A stretch of DNA of 64,000 nt from NCBI RefSeq assembly GCF_004799515.1, contig NZ_SSMX01000047.1, forward strand, positions 62,001 to 126,000. Reading direction: 5' to 3'. Positions 8,455 to 15,251 of this stretch are shown here, piece by piece. The number at the start of each line of letters is the position of its first letter. Position 1 is the stretch's first letter. The translations under genes were made by a program, and so were the position numbers. This DNA comes from Phenylobacterium sp. GTDB taxonomy: Bacteria; Pseudomonadota; Alphaproteobacteria; Caulobacterales; Caulobacteraceae. The notes beneath the pieces are model-generated. The model was given only the letters and a program-made list of their open reading frames with translations, searched no databases and was not told the DNA's origin.

Positions 8455-8904
8455 TCAGGCCGCTTTTTTCTCGTACAGCTTGGGTTTGTCACTAGGTCGG
8501 AACGGCAAAGCCGTGATGACCGTCCAGAACTCGCCGGTCCACTCTACGACCAGCGCTAAGTGCAAACCGTCTTTCGGCCAGACCAGCTTGATGCGGTTGG
8601 GCTCAGTCGCATCGTGAACCTCGGTCCACGATGCAGCTACCGCGAAAATAAACTTTTCGCACTGCACGTATCCCAGCGCCTTGATAGCTCCTTGGCGATC
8701 CTCACGCCCCTCCAAGTGCTTCAGGCCCCAGCCACCGGTCCTGCCATGATGCCCCAGGAGCAGGCGAATGGGTCCGGCCGCCACACCCAGCGCTTTCGCG
8801 GCGTCGGCGTCCACGACGCCAATATCCCTGACGCCCCGCGCGGGGCAGATGACCGTATTCGGGTCATCCTCGGGCGTTTCGGGTGGGGTGGGCCTGTGTT
8901 TCAA
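8455..8904 (-). CDS. Passenger protein of unknown function, possibly a BECR-fold nuclease
   Basis: Leftward ORF of up to 149 codons, opposing the other element genes. The only standard start is TTG 8904; the frame is open a further 21 codons upstream (VAALCESAT segment) without ATG or GTG, so the real start is unsure. Notable segments are LLLGHHGRTGGWGLKHLEGR and the C-terminal WTVITALPFRPSDK. A conserved His-rich Gly motif followed by a closing TAxP strand recalls the phage-associated Barnase/EndoU/ColicinE5-D/RelE (BECR) nuclease domains. This likeness is my reading and not proven. If right, it could be a cargo toxin or processing nuclease. Confidence 0.55.
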   Translation of the reverse strand: MKHRPTPPETPEDDPNTVICPARGVRDIGVVDADAAKALGVAAGPIRLLLGHHGRTGGWGLKHLEGREDRQGAIKALGYVQCEKFIFAVAASWTEVHDATEPNRIKLVWPKDGLHLALVVEWTGEFWTVITALPFRPSDKPKLYEKKAA

Positions 8905-9223
8905 CGTCGCCGATTCACAAAGAGCGGCGACGGTGATATGGTCACCGTCGCCAGTTGGGGTTTCGATCTATTGGCTCACTTGAGGCCGCCGCCCTGGCAG
9001 GGGTTGGGCGGCCTCTTCAATTGGGCCCCACCGCGTCCGCGAGCGTGACGACGATGGGTGCGACCCTCCTGAGCATAGCGCGGCCTCCACCGCCGGTTGC
9101 GGCTACTCAAATTGGCGCCTTACCGCCATGCGGTCAAGCGCCGGGAGTAATCTCGGCGGCATTCCTTGCTGATCTGGCGCGCTTCTGTTACTCCATTGGA
9201 GGAATTAGCCTGAGGGAGCCGAG
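8905..9223. other. Divergent intergenic region with a strong hairpin
   Basis: Separates the leftward passenger gene from the rightward gene set. It holds a perfect 11-bp inverted repeat (GGCGACGGTGA 8926-8936, loop TATGG, TCACCGTCGCC 8942-8952) just upstream of the TTG start of the leftward gene; it may be an operator or attenuator. A GGGAG ribosome site (9213-9217) serves the gene at 9224. No other gene is supported here. Confidence 0.5.
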
Positions 9224-10042
9224 ATGGCCCAATCACGAAGCCCGGGATATCCCAGCATGCCGCTCGGAGAAGCCCTTGATGTTGTGAAGAAAATTCACGA
9301 CGCCAACCGGACGAACCCGATTGATCGCGAAGCGGCGGCCAAGGAGATGGGTTATACCGGCATCAGTGGGCGCTCTGCGAAGGTGCTGTCCGATCTTTCC
9401 CATTTCGGACTCCTGGAGAAGGTGGGGAGCGGTCAAGTCCGGGTGTCGCGGCGAGCCGTCGAAATCCTCTATCCCGAATCAGAAGAGGCGCGCCGGGAGG
9501 CCCTGCACGATGCCGCTGACTCTCCTACGCTGTTCGCAGAGCTGAACAGCCAGTTCGCAGACGGTCTGCCCTCAGACAACGCCCTGCGCTCCTATCTCAT
9601 GCGAAACGGGTTCGCGTCTGCCGCCATCCCACCGGTGATGAAAAGCTATCTGGAGACTTACCGCGCTCTGGAGCAAAAGATTGCAAGCCCAAGTCATGGA
9701 CTTCGCGCAGAAAACTATGAAGAATCAACTGGCTACAAATCCGATGCCTCTACAGAAGGGCGCGCGCTGGTCGTTCACAGTCCGCCACCCCCGATTCAGG
9801 CGTCGCCACAGAGTCGGGAGATTCCGCTTATGGAAGGCGAGCGAGTAGTTTTTGTCGAGGAAGCCGACGCGGGGCGGTATCTAAAGCTGGTTGCGGCCGG
9901 GGCCCTGGACGATAACCTCCTAGAGGCGCTGGAGGACTTCACGAAGCGCCAGCGGAAGCGGCTGGTCGCAGCGCGCCCAAAGGAGAGTGGCATTGCCGAA
10001 CCCAAAGGCCCCGCCCCCGGAGGACCCGAAGAAGCAGTCTGA
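9224..10042 (+). CDS. Passenger protein with N-terminal winged-helix-like domain
   Basis: A 272-residue protein not assigned to a named family. Residues about 12-85 (PLGEALDVVKKIHDANRTNP through VSRRAVEILYP) read as a winged-helix/HTH domain. A helical segment, a low-complexity linker (SPPPPIQ) and a C-terminal helical domain (ADAGRYLKLVAAGALDDNLL, EDFTKRQRKR) follow. Start ATG 9224 has a good GGGAG site. Proteins like this occur beside transposases in alphaproteobacteria (from memory). It overlaps the next small gene by 50 bases and may be a regulator or DNA-binding partner of the element (inference). Confidence 0.75.
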   Translation: MAQSRSPGYPSMPLGEALDVVKKIHDANRTNPIDREAAAKEMGYTGISGRSAKVLSDLSHFGLLEKVGSGQVRVSRRAVEILYPESEEARREALHDAADSPTLFAELNSQFADGLPSDNALRSYLMRNGFASAAIPPVMKSYLETYRALEQKIASPSHGLRAENYEESTGYKSDASTEGRALVVHSPPPPIQASPQSREIPLMEGERVVFVEEADAGRYLKLVAAGALDDNLLEALEDFTKRQRKRLVAARPKESGIAEPKGPAPGGPEEAV

Positions 10043-10172
10043 GAAGTTCGCCGACTTAGCCCGCGAGCTAGAGTGCGACGACGACGAAGCCGCGTTTGAC
10101 GAGCGACTGAAGAAGCTGGCGAAGGCGCCTCCTGCACCTCACCCAAAGGCGAACAGTCGCGATGACGCCTAG
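9993..10172 (+). CDS. Small acidic passenger protein (59 aa)
   Basis: Short ORF overlapping the 3' end of the preceding gene in another frame. TTG 9993 is chosen because AGGAG (9981-9985) lies seven bases upstream; GTG 9987 would be too close. The sequence contains PPPEDPKKQSEKFADLAREL, then ECDDDEAAFDERLKKLA. The ARELxCDxDEAAFDExLKxLA pattern matches a small protein often found beside transposases in Rhizobiales and Caulobacterales (from memory), function unknown. The conserved order with the winged-helix gene argues it is real. Confidence 0.65.
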   Translation: MPNPKAPPPEDPKKQSEKFADLARELECDDDEAAFDERLKKLAKAPPAPHPKANSRDDA

Positions 10173-10374
10173 CTATTCACCGTGGCCCGGCGTTTGGCTT
10201 GGTTTCGGGATCGGCCTGGCGTGGCTGCTGTTCCCCAAGGTCGTGATCGCCGTGTACAGCGCGCTGGGCGGCAAGTGGTATCGCGGCTTCGATCCGCTCC
10301 TGCTCAGGATTCTTTCGATCTTTCCGCTCGCCCTTGGCCTGATGTTTCTTCTTGAGGCGCTTAGAGCCCGCTAG
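10162..10374 (+). CDS. Small two-helix membrane passenger protein (70 aa)
   Basis: Starts at ATG 10162, overlapping the 59-residue gene by 11 bases, and stops three bases before the right terminal repeat. It has two strong hydrophobic segments (VWLGFGIGLAWLLFPKVVIAV and ILSIFPLALGLMFLLEAL) joined by a short polar loop (GGKWYRGFDP) and ends in Arg. An inner-membrane protein of unknown function; the overlapping arrangement suggests co-translation with the upstream pair. Confidence 0.65.
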   Translation: MTPSYSPWPGVWLGFGIGLAWLLFPKVVIAVYSALGGKWYRGFDPLLLRILSIFPLALGLMFLLEALRAR

Positions 10375-10411
10375 GCTGTTTGCAAAGTATATAAACGCCG
10401 GCGTCGGACAT
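10361..10411 (-). pseudogene. Decapitated start of the disrupted conserved gene
   Basis: The ATG at 10409-10411 followed by TCC GAC GCC is the original start of the gene whose body lies at 6512-7134. Reading now runs into the right terminal repeat and stops after 16 residues (MSDAGVYILCKQPSGL). The native promoter and ribosome site presumably lie just to the right. The join is confirmed by restoring the frame after removing the element and one duplication copy. Confidence 0.75.
10377..10399 (-). repeat. Right terminal inverted repeat of the IS1595 element
   Basis: Perfect 23-base inverted copy of 7135-7157. The second GGCGTCGG duplication follows at 10400-10407. Confidence 0.93.
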
Positions 10412-10554
10412 GAACAAAACAGGAACATAGATCAAGCCCAAAGTCAAGATTTTGCGATGGCGCACGCCCCGCCGCGGGACTTGCGGGATGTCCGAGACGG
10501 CCACCGACCGGCGCCAGCGCGGCGCCGCGCCCGCCAGGCCGAAGCCCGCGATCA
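10412..10554 (-). other. Upstream region of the disrupted gene with a PEP-CTERM-like remnant
   Basis: On the minus strand a short frame starting at 10555 reads MIAGFGLAGAAPRWRRSVAV. This closely matches the membrane-anchor half of PEP-CTERM sorting signals (ALMIAGFGLAGAALRRRR type), but the preceding VPEP motif and any exported domain are missing. It looks like a fragment left by an earlier deletion. The remaining sequence should hold the promoter of the disrupted gene; none is clear. Confidence 0.4.
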
Positions 10555-11031
10555 TCAGCGCCCGGCGGCGAGCTCGGGCAATGCCGGAAGGCGGGCTCCG
10601 CGATCGTCTGGATCGGGTGGAAAGCGGTCGTTGATGTCGCGGCGGATTGCCATCCTAGCAGCCAATCCGAACCCCAATAGCCCCCATGCAGGCCACAAAG
10701 CCACGGCCAGAGCCTCACCCCAAAACGGCCGAAGATTGGTTTCTGAAGCGGGGCCGAGACTAATAGATGCCCACATCGGTGCGCTCAAAACCACTAGTGC
10801 CAACGCCCATGCAGAAGCCCGTTTCTTGAACCGCCAAGCGACTAAGAGAGCCACTACAACAGATATTGGCCCGACAAGCAGAATCGGCCCCTTTGCATCG
10901 TCGGCCTCACCCAGCGCGCCGCCCAACATCGAACCAAGTCCGTACACCAGCAGGAGTTCGAGAACGAGCAAGGCGGTGATCACCCACCGGGCAATCTTGA
11001 TCAGGCGCTGGATGATCCGGCTGATTTGCAT
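10555..11031 (-). CDS. Small multi-pass membrane protein of unknown function
   Basis: 158-residue protein with about four hydrophobic segments (WVITALLVLELLLVYGLGSM; ILLVGPISVVVALLVAW; ALALVVLSAPMWASISLG; ALAVALWPAWGLLGFGLAA) and an Arg/Pro-rich tail. ATG 11031 (MQISRIIQRLIKIARW) is preferred over an upstream in-frame start at 11121 because the added 30 residues look non-coding; no good ribosome site is visible. Codon use is less GC-biased than in the neighbours, as in the adjacent element, so this may be acquired DNA. No family recognised. Confidence 0.6.
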   Translation of the reverse strand: MQISRIIQRLIKIARWVITALLVLELLLVYGLGSMLGGALGEADDAKGPILLVGPISVVVALLVAWRFKKRASAWALALVVLSAPMWASISLGPASETNLRPFWGEALAVALWPAWGLLGFGLAARMAIRRDINDRFPPDPDDRGARLPALPELAAGR

Positions 11032-11289
11032 TGATGCACAGTGTGATGGCGATTGGGCTCCGCCGTATAGCAGACCTTGCGAACGTCTCAGATGGGTCGG
11101 AAGCGGCCGTAGGCCTCGCACCGGCTTCCAGACGGCTGGAAGGGCTTTGATCTCAGGGTTGGGACGGGCCTTGGGGCCGTGAGATCAGCACCACGGTAAT
11201 CCCGGCGGGCCGAAGCTGGTCGACCAACGCTTGGGGCTGACCCCGGCGATCCTTCCCCCCATCGTGGGAGGAGGCCCCAAAGCGGACGC
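11032..11289. other. Intergenic region without recognised gene
   Basis: 258 bases between two leftward genes. A 7-bp hairpin, CTTCCAG (11125-11131) and CTGGAAG (11136-11142) with loop ACGG, is the clearest structure and could be a weak terminator for the gene at 11290-12369, although it has no T-run. No RNA gene was recognised. Confidence 0.35.
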
Positions 11290-12369
11290 TCACAACCCGT
11301 AGGGCCGGTAGGGCCCGAAGATCAGCTGCTCGAAGACGCCCAGGCCCTGCTGCGGCGCTTCGCCGGGGATCTCCATCGTCGCCGTGGCGATCGCCTGGAT
11401 GTGCCAGTTCTCCGGCGCGGCCAGGTCGGCGGCGGCCAGGTCGATGTCCTCGCGGCCCACCGCCAGCTCACCCTTCAAGGCCCCGTGGCGCCACTCGGCG
11501 CCGTAGCCGATGCCGCGCATCAGGAAGAGGCCCTTGGGCTCAAGCCGCACCGAGGCCTCGCCCTGCTCCAGGGGGATCTTCAGCGTCCCGCCCAGCGCAT
11601 GGCGCGTCCCGGCCTTCAGGGCGACGTCCTCCATGCGCGGGCGGTCGCTGTGCCAGCCGCCCTGCGGCCCCGCGCCGTCCGGCAGGATCACCGCCCGCGT
11701 GTTCCAGGGCTTGCCCTCGGTGTCGGCGTTGACGTGGAAGAAGACCGACTTGTCGGCGAAGTTGAGCGGCGTCCACTGCCAGAAGAAGCCCATCATCGTG
11801 CCGCCGGGCGTGGGCTGCGGGTCCGGCGCCCCCACCGGCCGCACGCCCCAGGAGCGGTCGCGCGTGCCGGTCCAGCCGCCGGCGCAGGCGCGGCGCTCGC
11901 CGTCGACCTCGGTCCAGCCGGAGACACGGACGTTCTGGGTCAGGCGGGTGTAGTCCATGAACATCCGCGGGCCGTTGCGGTAGGTGAAGCGCGGCTCCTC
12001 GATGGGGAAGGCGCGGCCTTCGAAGGTCAGCTCGCAGGCCAGGCCCTCGGCCTTCTCCAGGGTCACCCGCAAGGTCTGCAAGGGCTCGACGACCTCGATC
12101 CGCAGCGGCCCCACCACCAGGTCCATCCGCTCCATCGCAAGGATGCGCGAGGCGTGCAGGCAATACTGCGTCCCGCCGCGGATGATCGAGACATGGGCGT
12201 CGGCGACGTTCAGCGCCGGGTAGACCCCGAAGGCCACCGCCACGAACTCCGAACCGTCCGGCGAATAGGCGTTGAAGAAGTAGCGGTCGTAGAAATTGCG
12301 GTCGGAGCCGGCGTAGGCGATCGGCTCCGGCGTCTGGTGGATCGGGAAGTCGTCGCCCTTGGTCAGCAT
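11290..12369 (-). CDS. Conserved protein of the DUF7065/DUF7064 type
   Basis: 359 residues without signal peptide or membrane helices. Family-like landmarks include the N-terminal KGDDFPIHQTPEPIAYAG, RNFYDRYFFNAYSPDG, the central GPRMFMDYTRLTQN and the TRDRSWGVRP motif. The paired domains recall the all-beta AttH/CrtC-like hydratase fold (from memory, not tested). Such genes often accompany P450, thiolase and APH-like genes in sphingomonad and Caulobacterales steroid or hydrophobic-compound clusters, and here one lies divergent from a P450. Substrate and reaction are unknown. Confidence 0.65.
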   Translation of the reverse strand: MLTKGDDFPIHQTPEPIAYAGSDRNFYDRYFFNAYSPDGSEFVAVAFGVYPALNVADAHVSIIRGGTQYCLHASRILAMERMDLVVGPLRIEVVEPLQTLRVTLEKAEGLACELTFEGRAFPIEEPRFTYRNGPRMFMDYTRLTQNVRVSGWTEVDGERRACAGGWTGTRDRSWGVRPVGAPDPQPTPGGTMMGFFWQWTPLNFADKSVFFHVNADTEGKPWNTRAVILPDGAGPQGGWHSDRPRMEDVALKAGTRHALGGTLKIPLEQGEASVRLEPKGLFLMRGIGYGAEWRHGALKGELAVGREDIDLAAADLAAPENWHIQAIATATMEIPGEAPQQGLGVFEQLIFGPYRPYGL

Positions 12370-12516
12370 CGCCGCCGTCTCCTGCTGTCTTGACGCCTCG
12401 TCACGCTTGCGGGCCGCCGCCAGGGCGTATCAACTGCGCGCAACAACCAGAACACAAGCCCGCGCCGATCCGGACGGGGGCGACATGGGCAGGGCCAATC
12501 AGGCCGGGAGGGTGCG

Positions 12517-13818
12517 ATGAGCGTCATGACCGCCGCCGACCATCGGATACCGCAGGACCTCGCCGACAGCCTGGTGACGCCGCCGGCCTATGCCGACGGC
12601 CGCATCTTCGAGACCTACCGCCGGCTGCGGTCGAACGAGCCGCTGGGCGTGGCCAGGATCGAGGGGGTCGATCCCTTCTGGGTGGTGACCCGCCACGCCG
12701 ACATCCTGGAGGTCAGCCGCCAGAACGACCTGTTCCACAACGGCGACCGCTCGCCGACCCTGATCGGCCAGGAGGGCGACCGCAAAGTGCGCGAGATGAT
12801 GGGCGGCAGCCCGCACCTCCTGCGCACCCTGATCCATATGGATGCGCCCGATCACCTGAAGTACCGCGCGCTGACCCAGGCCTGGTTCATGCCGCAGAAC
12901 CTCAAGCGCCTGGAGGACCAGATCCGGGTGATCGCCAAGGCCGCGGTGGAGAAGCTGGCCGCCGCCACGGACGCGGAGGGTGTCGGCCACTGCGACTTCG
13001 TCCAGGCCGTCGCCCTGCACTATCCGCTGCGGGTGATCATGAGCATCATGGGCGTGCCGCAGGACGACGAGCCGCGGATGCTGAAGCTCACCCAGGAGCT
13101 GTTCGGCGCCGCCGACCCCGAGCTCGCCCGCGACGCCGGCACGCCGCCGGAGGAGCGCGACTTCGACTTCAGCGTCATCATCGACTTCTCGAACTATTTC
13201 CGCGCCCTGTCGGAGAGCAAGCGCGCCGACCCGAAGGACGACCTGGCCACCGTCATCGCCAACTCCCAGGTGGACGGCGCCCCGATCAGCGACCTGGAGG
13301 CGATGAGCTACTACATCATCGTCGCCACCGCCGGGCACGACACCACCTCGTCCTCCACCGCCGGCGCGCTCTGGGCGCTGGCTGAGAACCCCGCCGAGTT
13401 CGCCAAGGTCAAGGCCGACCTGTCGCTGATCCCCGCCCTGGTGGACGAGAGCATCCGCTGGACCACCCCGGTGAAGACCTTCATGCGCACGGCCACCGAG
13501 GACGTCGACCTCGCCGGCCGCGACATCAAGAAAGGCGACTGGCTGATGCTCTGCTACGCCTCGGGCAACCGCGACGAGGCGGTGTTCGAGGCGCCCGACG
13601 AATTCCACGCCGACCGCCGGCCCAACAAGCACCTGGCCTTCGGCTATGGCGCGCACCTGTGCCTTGGCCAGCACCTGGCGAAGATGGAGATGCGCATCCT
13701 CTGGGAGGAGCTTCTGCCGCGCCTGTCGGAGCTGGCGCTGGACGGCGCCCCGGCCATGAGCGAGGCGGTCTTCGTCAACGGCCCCAAACGCCTGCCGATC
13801 CGCTATCGGATGAGCTGA
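12517..13818 (+). CDS. Cytochrome P450
   Basis: Soluble bacterial class I P450 monooxygenase of 433 residues. Visible motifs are the I-helix AGHDTTSS near residue 272, the ExxR helix (ESIRW) near 311, and the haem loop FGYGAHLCLGQHLA with the Cys ligand near 381. GGGAGG just upstream supports ATG 12517; ATG 12526 is also possible. No ferredoxin or reductase gene is next to it, so the redox partners must be elsewhere. The neighbouring thiolase, DUF35-type and APH-like genes suggest oxidation of an acyl or steroid-like side chain, but the substrate cannot be told from sequence. Confidence 0.93.
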   Translation: MSVMTAADHRIPQDLADSLVTPPAYADGRIFETYRRLRSNEPLGVARIEGVDPFWVVTRHADILEVSRQNDLFHNGDRSPTLIGQEGDRKVREMMGGSPHLLRTLIHMDAPDHLKYRALTQAWFMPQNLKRLEDQIRVIAKAAVEKLAAATDAEGVGHCDFVQAVALHYPLRVIMSIMGVPQDDEPRMLKLTQELFGAADPELARDAGTPPEERDFDFSVIIDFSNYFRALSESKRADPKDDLATVIANSQVDGAPISDLEAMSYYIIVATAGHDTTSSSTAGALWALAENPAEFAKVKADLSLIPALVDESIRWTTPVKTFMRTATEDVDLAGRDIKKGDWLMLCYASGNRDEAVFEAPDEFHADRRPNKHLAFGYGAHLCLGQHLAKMEMRILWEELLPRLSELALDGAPAMSEAVFVNGPKRLPIRYRMS

Positions 13819-13842
13819 GCGGTTGGCCGGATCTTTCAATTA

Positions 13843-14868
13843 GTGGACCACCCGCTCGCGCCCAGGATCGCCGCCTATGTCGCCGCCCGGATGCCGGGCA
13901 CTCAGGGCCTGACGGTCGCCGACGTCGAGAAGATCCCCGGCGGCGCCTCGCGGGAGACCTATCGCTTCCGGCTGACCTGGCGGGAGGGCGGCCGGGATCA
14001 CGAACGCCGGCTGATCCTGCGGCGCGACCCGCCGGCCAGCCTGATCGACACCGAGCGGCGGATCGAATTCGCCGCCTACCGCGCCTTCGAGGGCTCCGCC
14101 GTGCCGGTGCCGCGGATGCTGTGGCTGGAGGAGGACGCCGGCCCGCTGGGGGCGCCCTTCTTCATCGCCGAGGAGCTGGCGGGCTTCCAGACCTCGCCGC
14201 AGGTGCTGTTCTCCGGCCCCTACGATGCGGTGCTGCCGAGGCTCGCGGAGCGCAAGTGGACGATCCTGGGCGAGATCGCCCGCGCCGATCCCATAGCGCT
14301 CGGCCTGACCGAGGTGATGGACGCTCCGGCGCTCGACGCCTGCTGGCGGCGCGAGCTCGACCACTGGGAAGGCGTGATCGACCGCGAGGAGGCCGAGCCG
14401 CAGCCGATCGCGCGCGCCGCCATCCGCTGGCTGCGCGCCCATCCGCCGCCGCCGGCGCAGCGGTTGTCGGTGGTCCACGGCGACTACCGCACCGGCAACT
14501 TCCTCTATGACGCGGCCGGCGAGGTCCAAGGCGTGCTGGATTGGGAGATGGCCCACCTGGGCGACCCGCTGGAGGACCTGGCCTGGAGTTTCAACCCGAT
14601 CTGGCGGATGGGCCGCGGCCTGGCCGGCGGCCTGGTTCCGCAGGACGAGGCCGTGGCGGTCTGGGCGCGGGCCAGCGGCCTCGCCGTCGATCCGGCGGCC
14701 CTGCACTGGTGGATGCTGTTCAACTGCGTGAAGGGCCAGGGCATCTGGGTGGGCTCCGCGCGCGCCTTCATCGACGGCGGCAATACCGAGCCGATCCTGA
14801 TCTATGCGGCCTGGTGGCTGTTGAACGCCCAGGATCGCGCCATACTGGAGCTGATGGGGAAGCTATGA
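13843..14868 (+). CDS. Phosphotransferase of the aminoglycoside phosphotransferase (APH) family
   Basis: 341 residues with a protein-kinase-like fold. The nucleotide-binding start is IPGGASRETYRFRLTW, the catalytic loop is VVHGDYRTGNFLYD and the metal-binding motif is GVLDWEMAHLGDP. Family members in this setting are more like ACAD10/11-type hydroxyacyl kinases than drug-resistance enzymes (inference from context). The start is GTG 13843, 24 bases after the P450. The stop overlaps the next ATG in an ATGA. Confidence 0.85.
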   Translation: MDHPLAPRIAAYVAARMPGTQGLTVADVEKIPGGASRETYRFRLTWREGGRDHERRLILRRDPPASLIDTERRIEFAAYRAFEGSAVPVPRMLWLEEDAGPLGAPFFIAEELAGFQTSPQVLFSGPYDAVLPRLAERKWTILGEIARADPIALGLTEVMDAPALDACWRRELDHWEGVIDREEAEPQPIARAAIRWLRAHPPPPAQRLSVVHGDYRTGNFLYDAAGEVQGVLDWEMAHLGDPLEDLAWSFNPIWRMGRGLAGGLVPQDEAVAVWARASGLAVDPAALHWWMLFNCVKGQGIWVGSARAFIDGGNTEPILIYAAWWLLNAQDRAILELMGKL

Positions 14869-15248
14869 CGCCCACGGTCCCTTCGGTCCTGGCCGAACTC
14901 GCCGAGCTTGCGCTGCGCAACGCCTCGCCGGACGTCCCGGCCGCGGAGCGGGCCAACGCGCTCACCTTGTCGTCGATGATCCTCGGCCTGGCCGCCGAGG
15001 TCGCCGACGGCGAGGCGGACTGTCTGGTGGCGGAGAACCGCGCGCTCGCCGAGTTGCTGGCCGACGCCGCCGACGAGACCAGCTTCAGGCTCTCTGCCCT
15101 GCGCGCCGAGAACGCCCGGCTACGCGCGGGGCTGATCGCGGCCCACGCGGCGGCGGAAACGGCCGGCGATGACGCCCGGCAGGACGCCATCTGGGCGGAG
15201 CTGCGCGCTTCGACCGAGCGGCGCAAGCTCTCCGTCGCGCCGGTCTGA
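14865..15248 (+). CDS. Small helical protein of unknown function
   Basis: 127 residues, starting in an ATGA overlap with the phosphotransferase and ending three bases before the MFS gene. It is Ala/Glu/Leu-rich and mainly helical (LAELAELALRNASPDVPAAE; SALRAENARLRAGLIAAHAA), with no membrane segment or known motif. Genes like it are commonly fused to or beside APH-like kinases in these clusters (from memory), so it may be an accessory subunit. Tight spacing supports membership in one operon from 12517 to 16799. Confidence 0.7.
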   Translation: MTPTVPSVLAELAELALRNASPDVPAAERANALTLSSMILGLAAEVADGEADCLVAENRALAELLADAADETSFRLSALRAENARLRAGLIAAHAAAETAGDDARQDAIWAELRASTERRKLSVAPV

Positions 15249-15251
15249 CCC

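Larger units (their letters stand above)
7135..10399 (+). mobile_element. IS1595-family transposable element with passenger genes (3,265 bp)
   Basis: Bounded by perfect 23-bp terminal inverted repeats (7135-7157 and 10377-10399, beginning GGCGTTTATATACTTTGC) and an 8-bp target duplication. It contains a complete IS1595/ISXO2-type transposase gene at the left end, an opposing 149-codon ORF, and a three-gene overlapping rightward set (wHTH protein, 59-residue acidic protein, two-helix membrane protein). Typical IS1595 elements are about 0.7-1.1 kb; passenger-bearing members are known and blur the line between IS and transposon. GC content is visibly lower than in the flanks. It has disrupted a host gene at its start codon. 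Confidence 0.93.

Noticed and set aside
8560..9048. Plus-strand frame in the mobile element (162 codons)
   Set aside because: Overlaps the leftward passenger gene in antisense, has no ribosome site and no coherent domain; the leftward frame reads more like protein.
10352..11182. 276-codon plus-strand frame right of the element
   Set aside because: Starts inside the element terminus, lacks hydrophobic or domain structure, and opposes a membrane-protein frame with clear helices.
13843..14868. Aminoglycoside resistance gene
   Set aside because: It has the kinase fold, but the neighbours and sequence wording fit acyl-metabolism-linked APH-like proteins; no evidence for drug phosphorylation.
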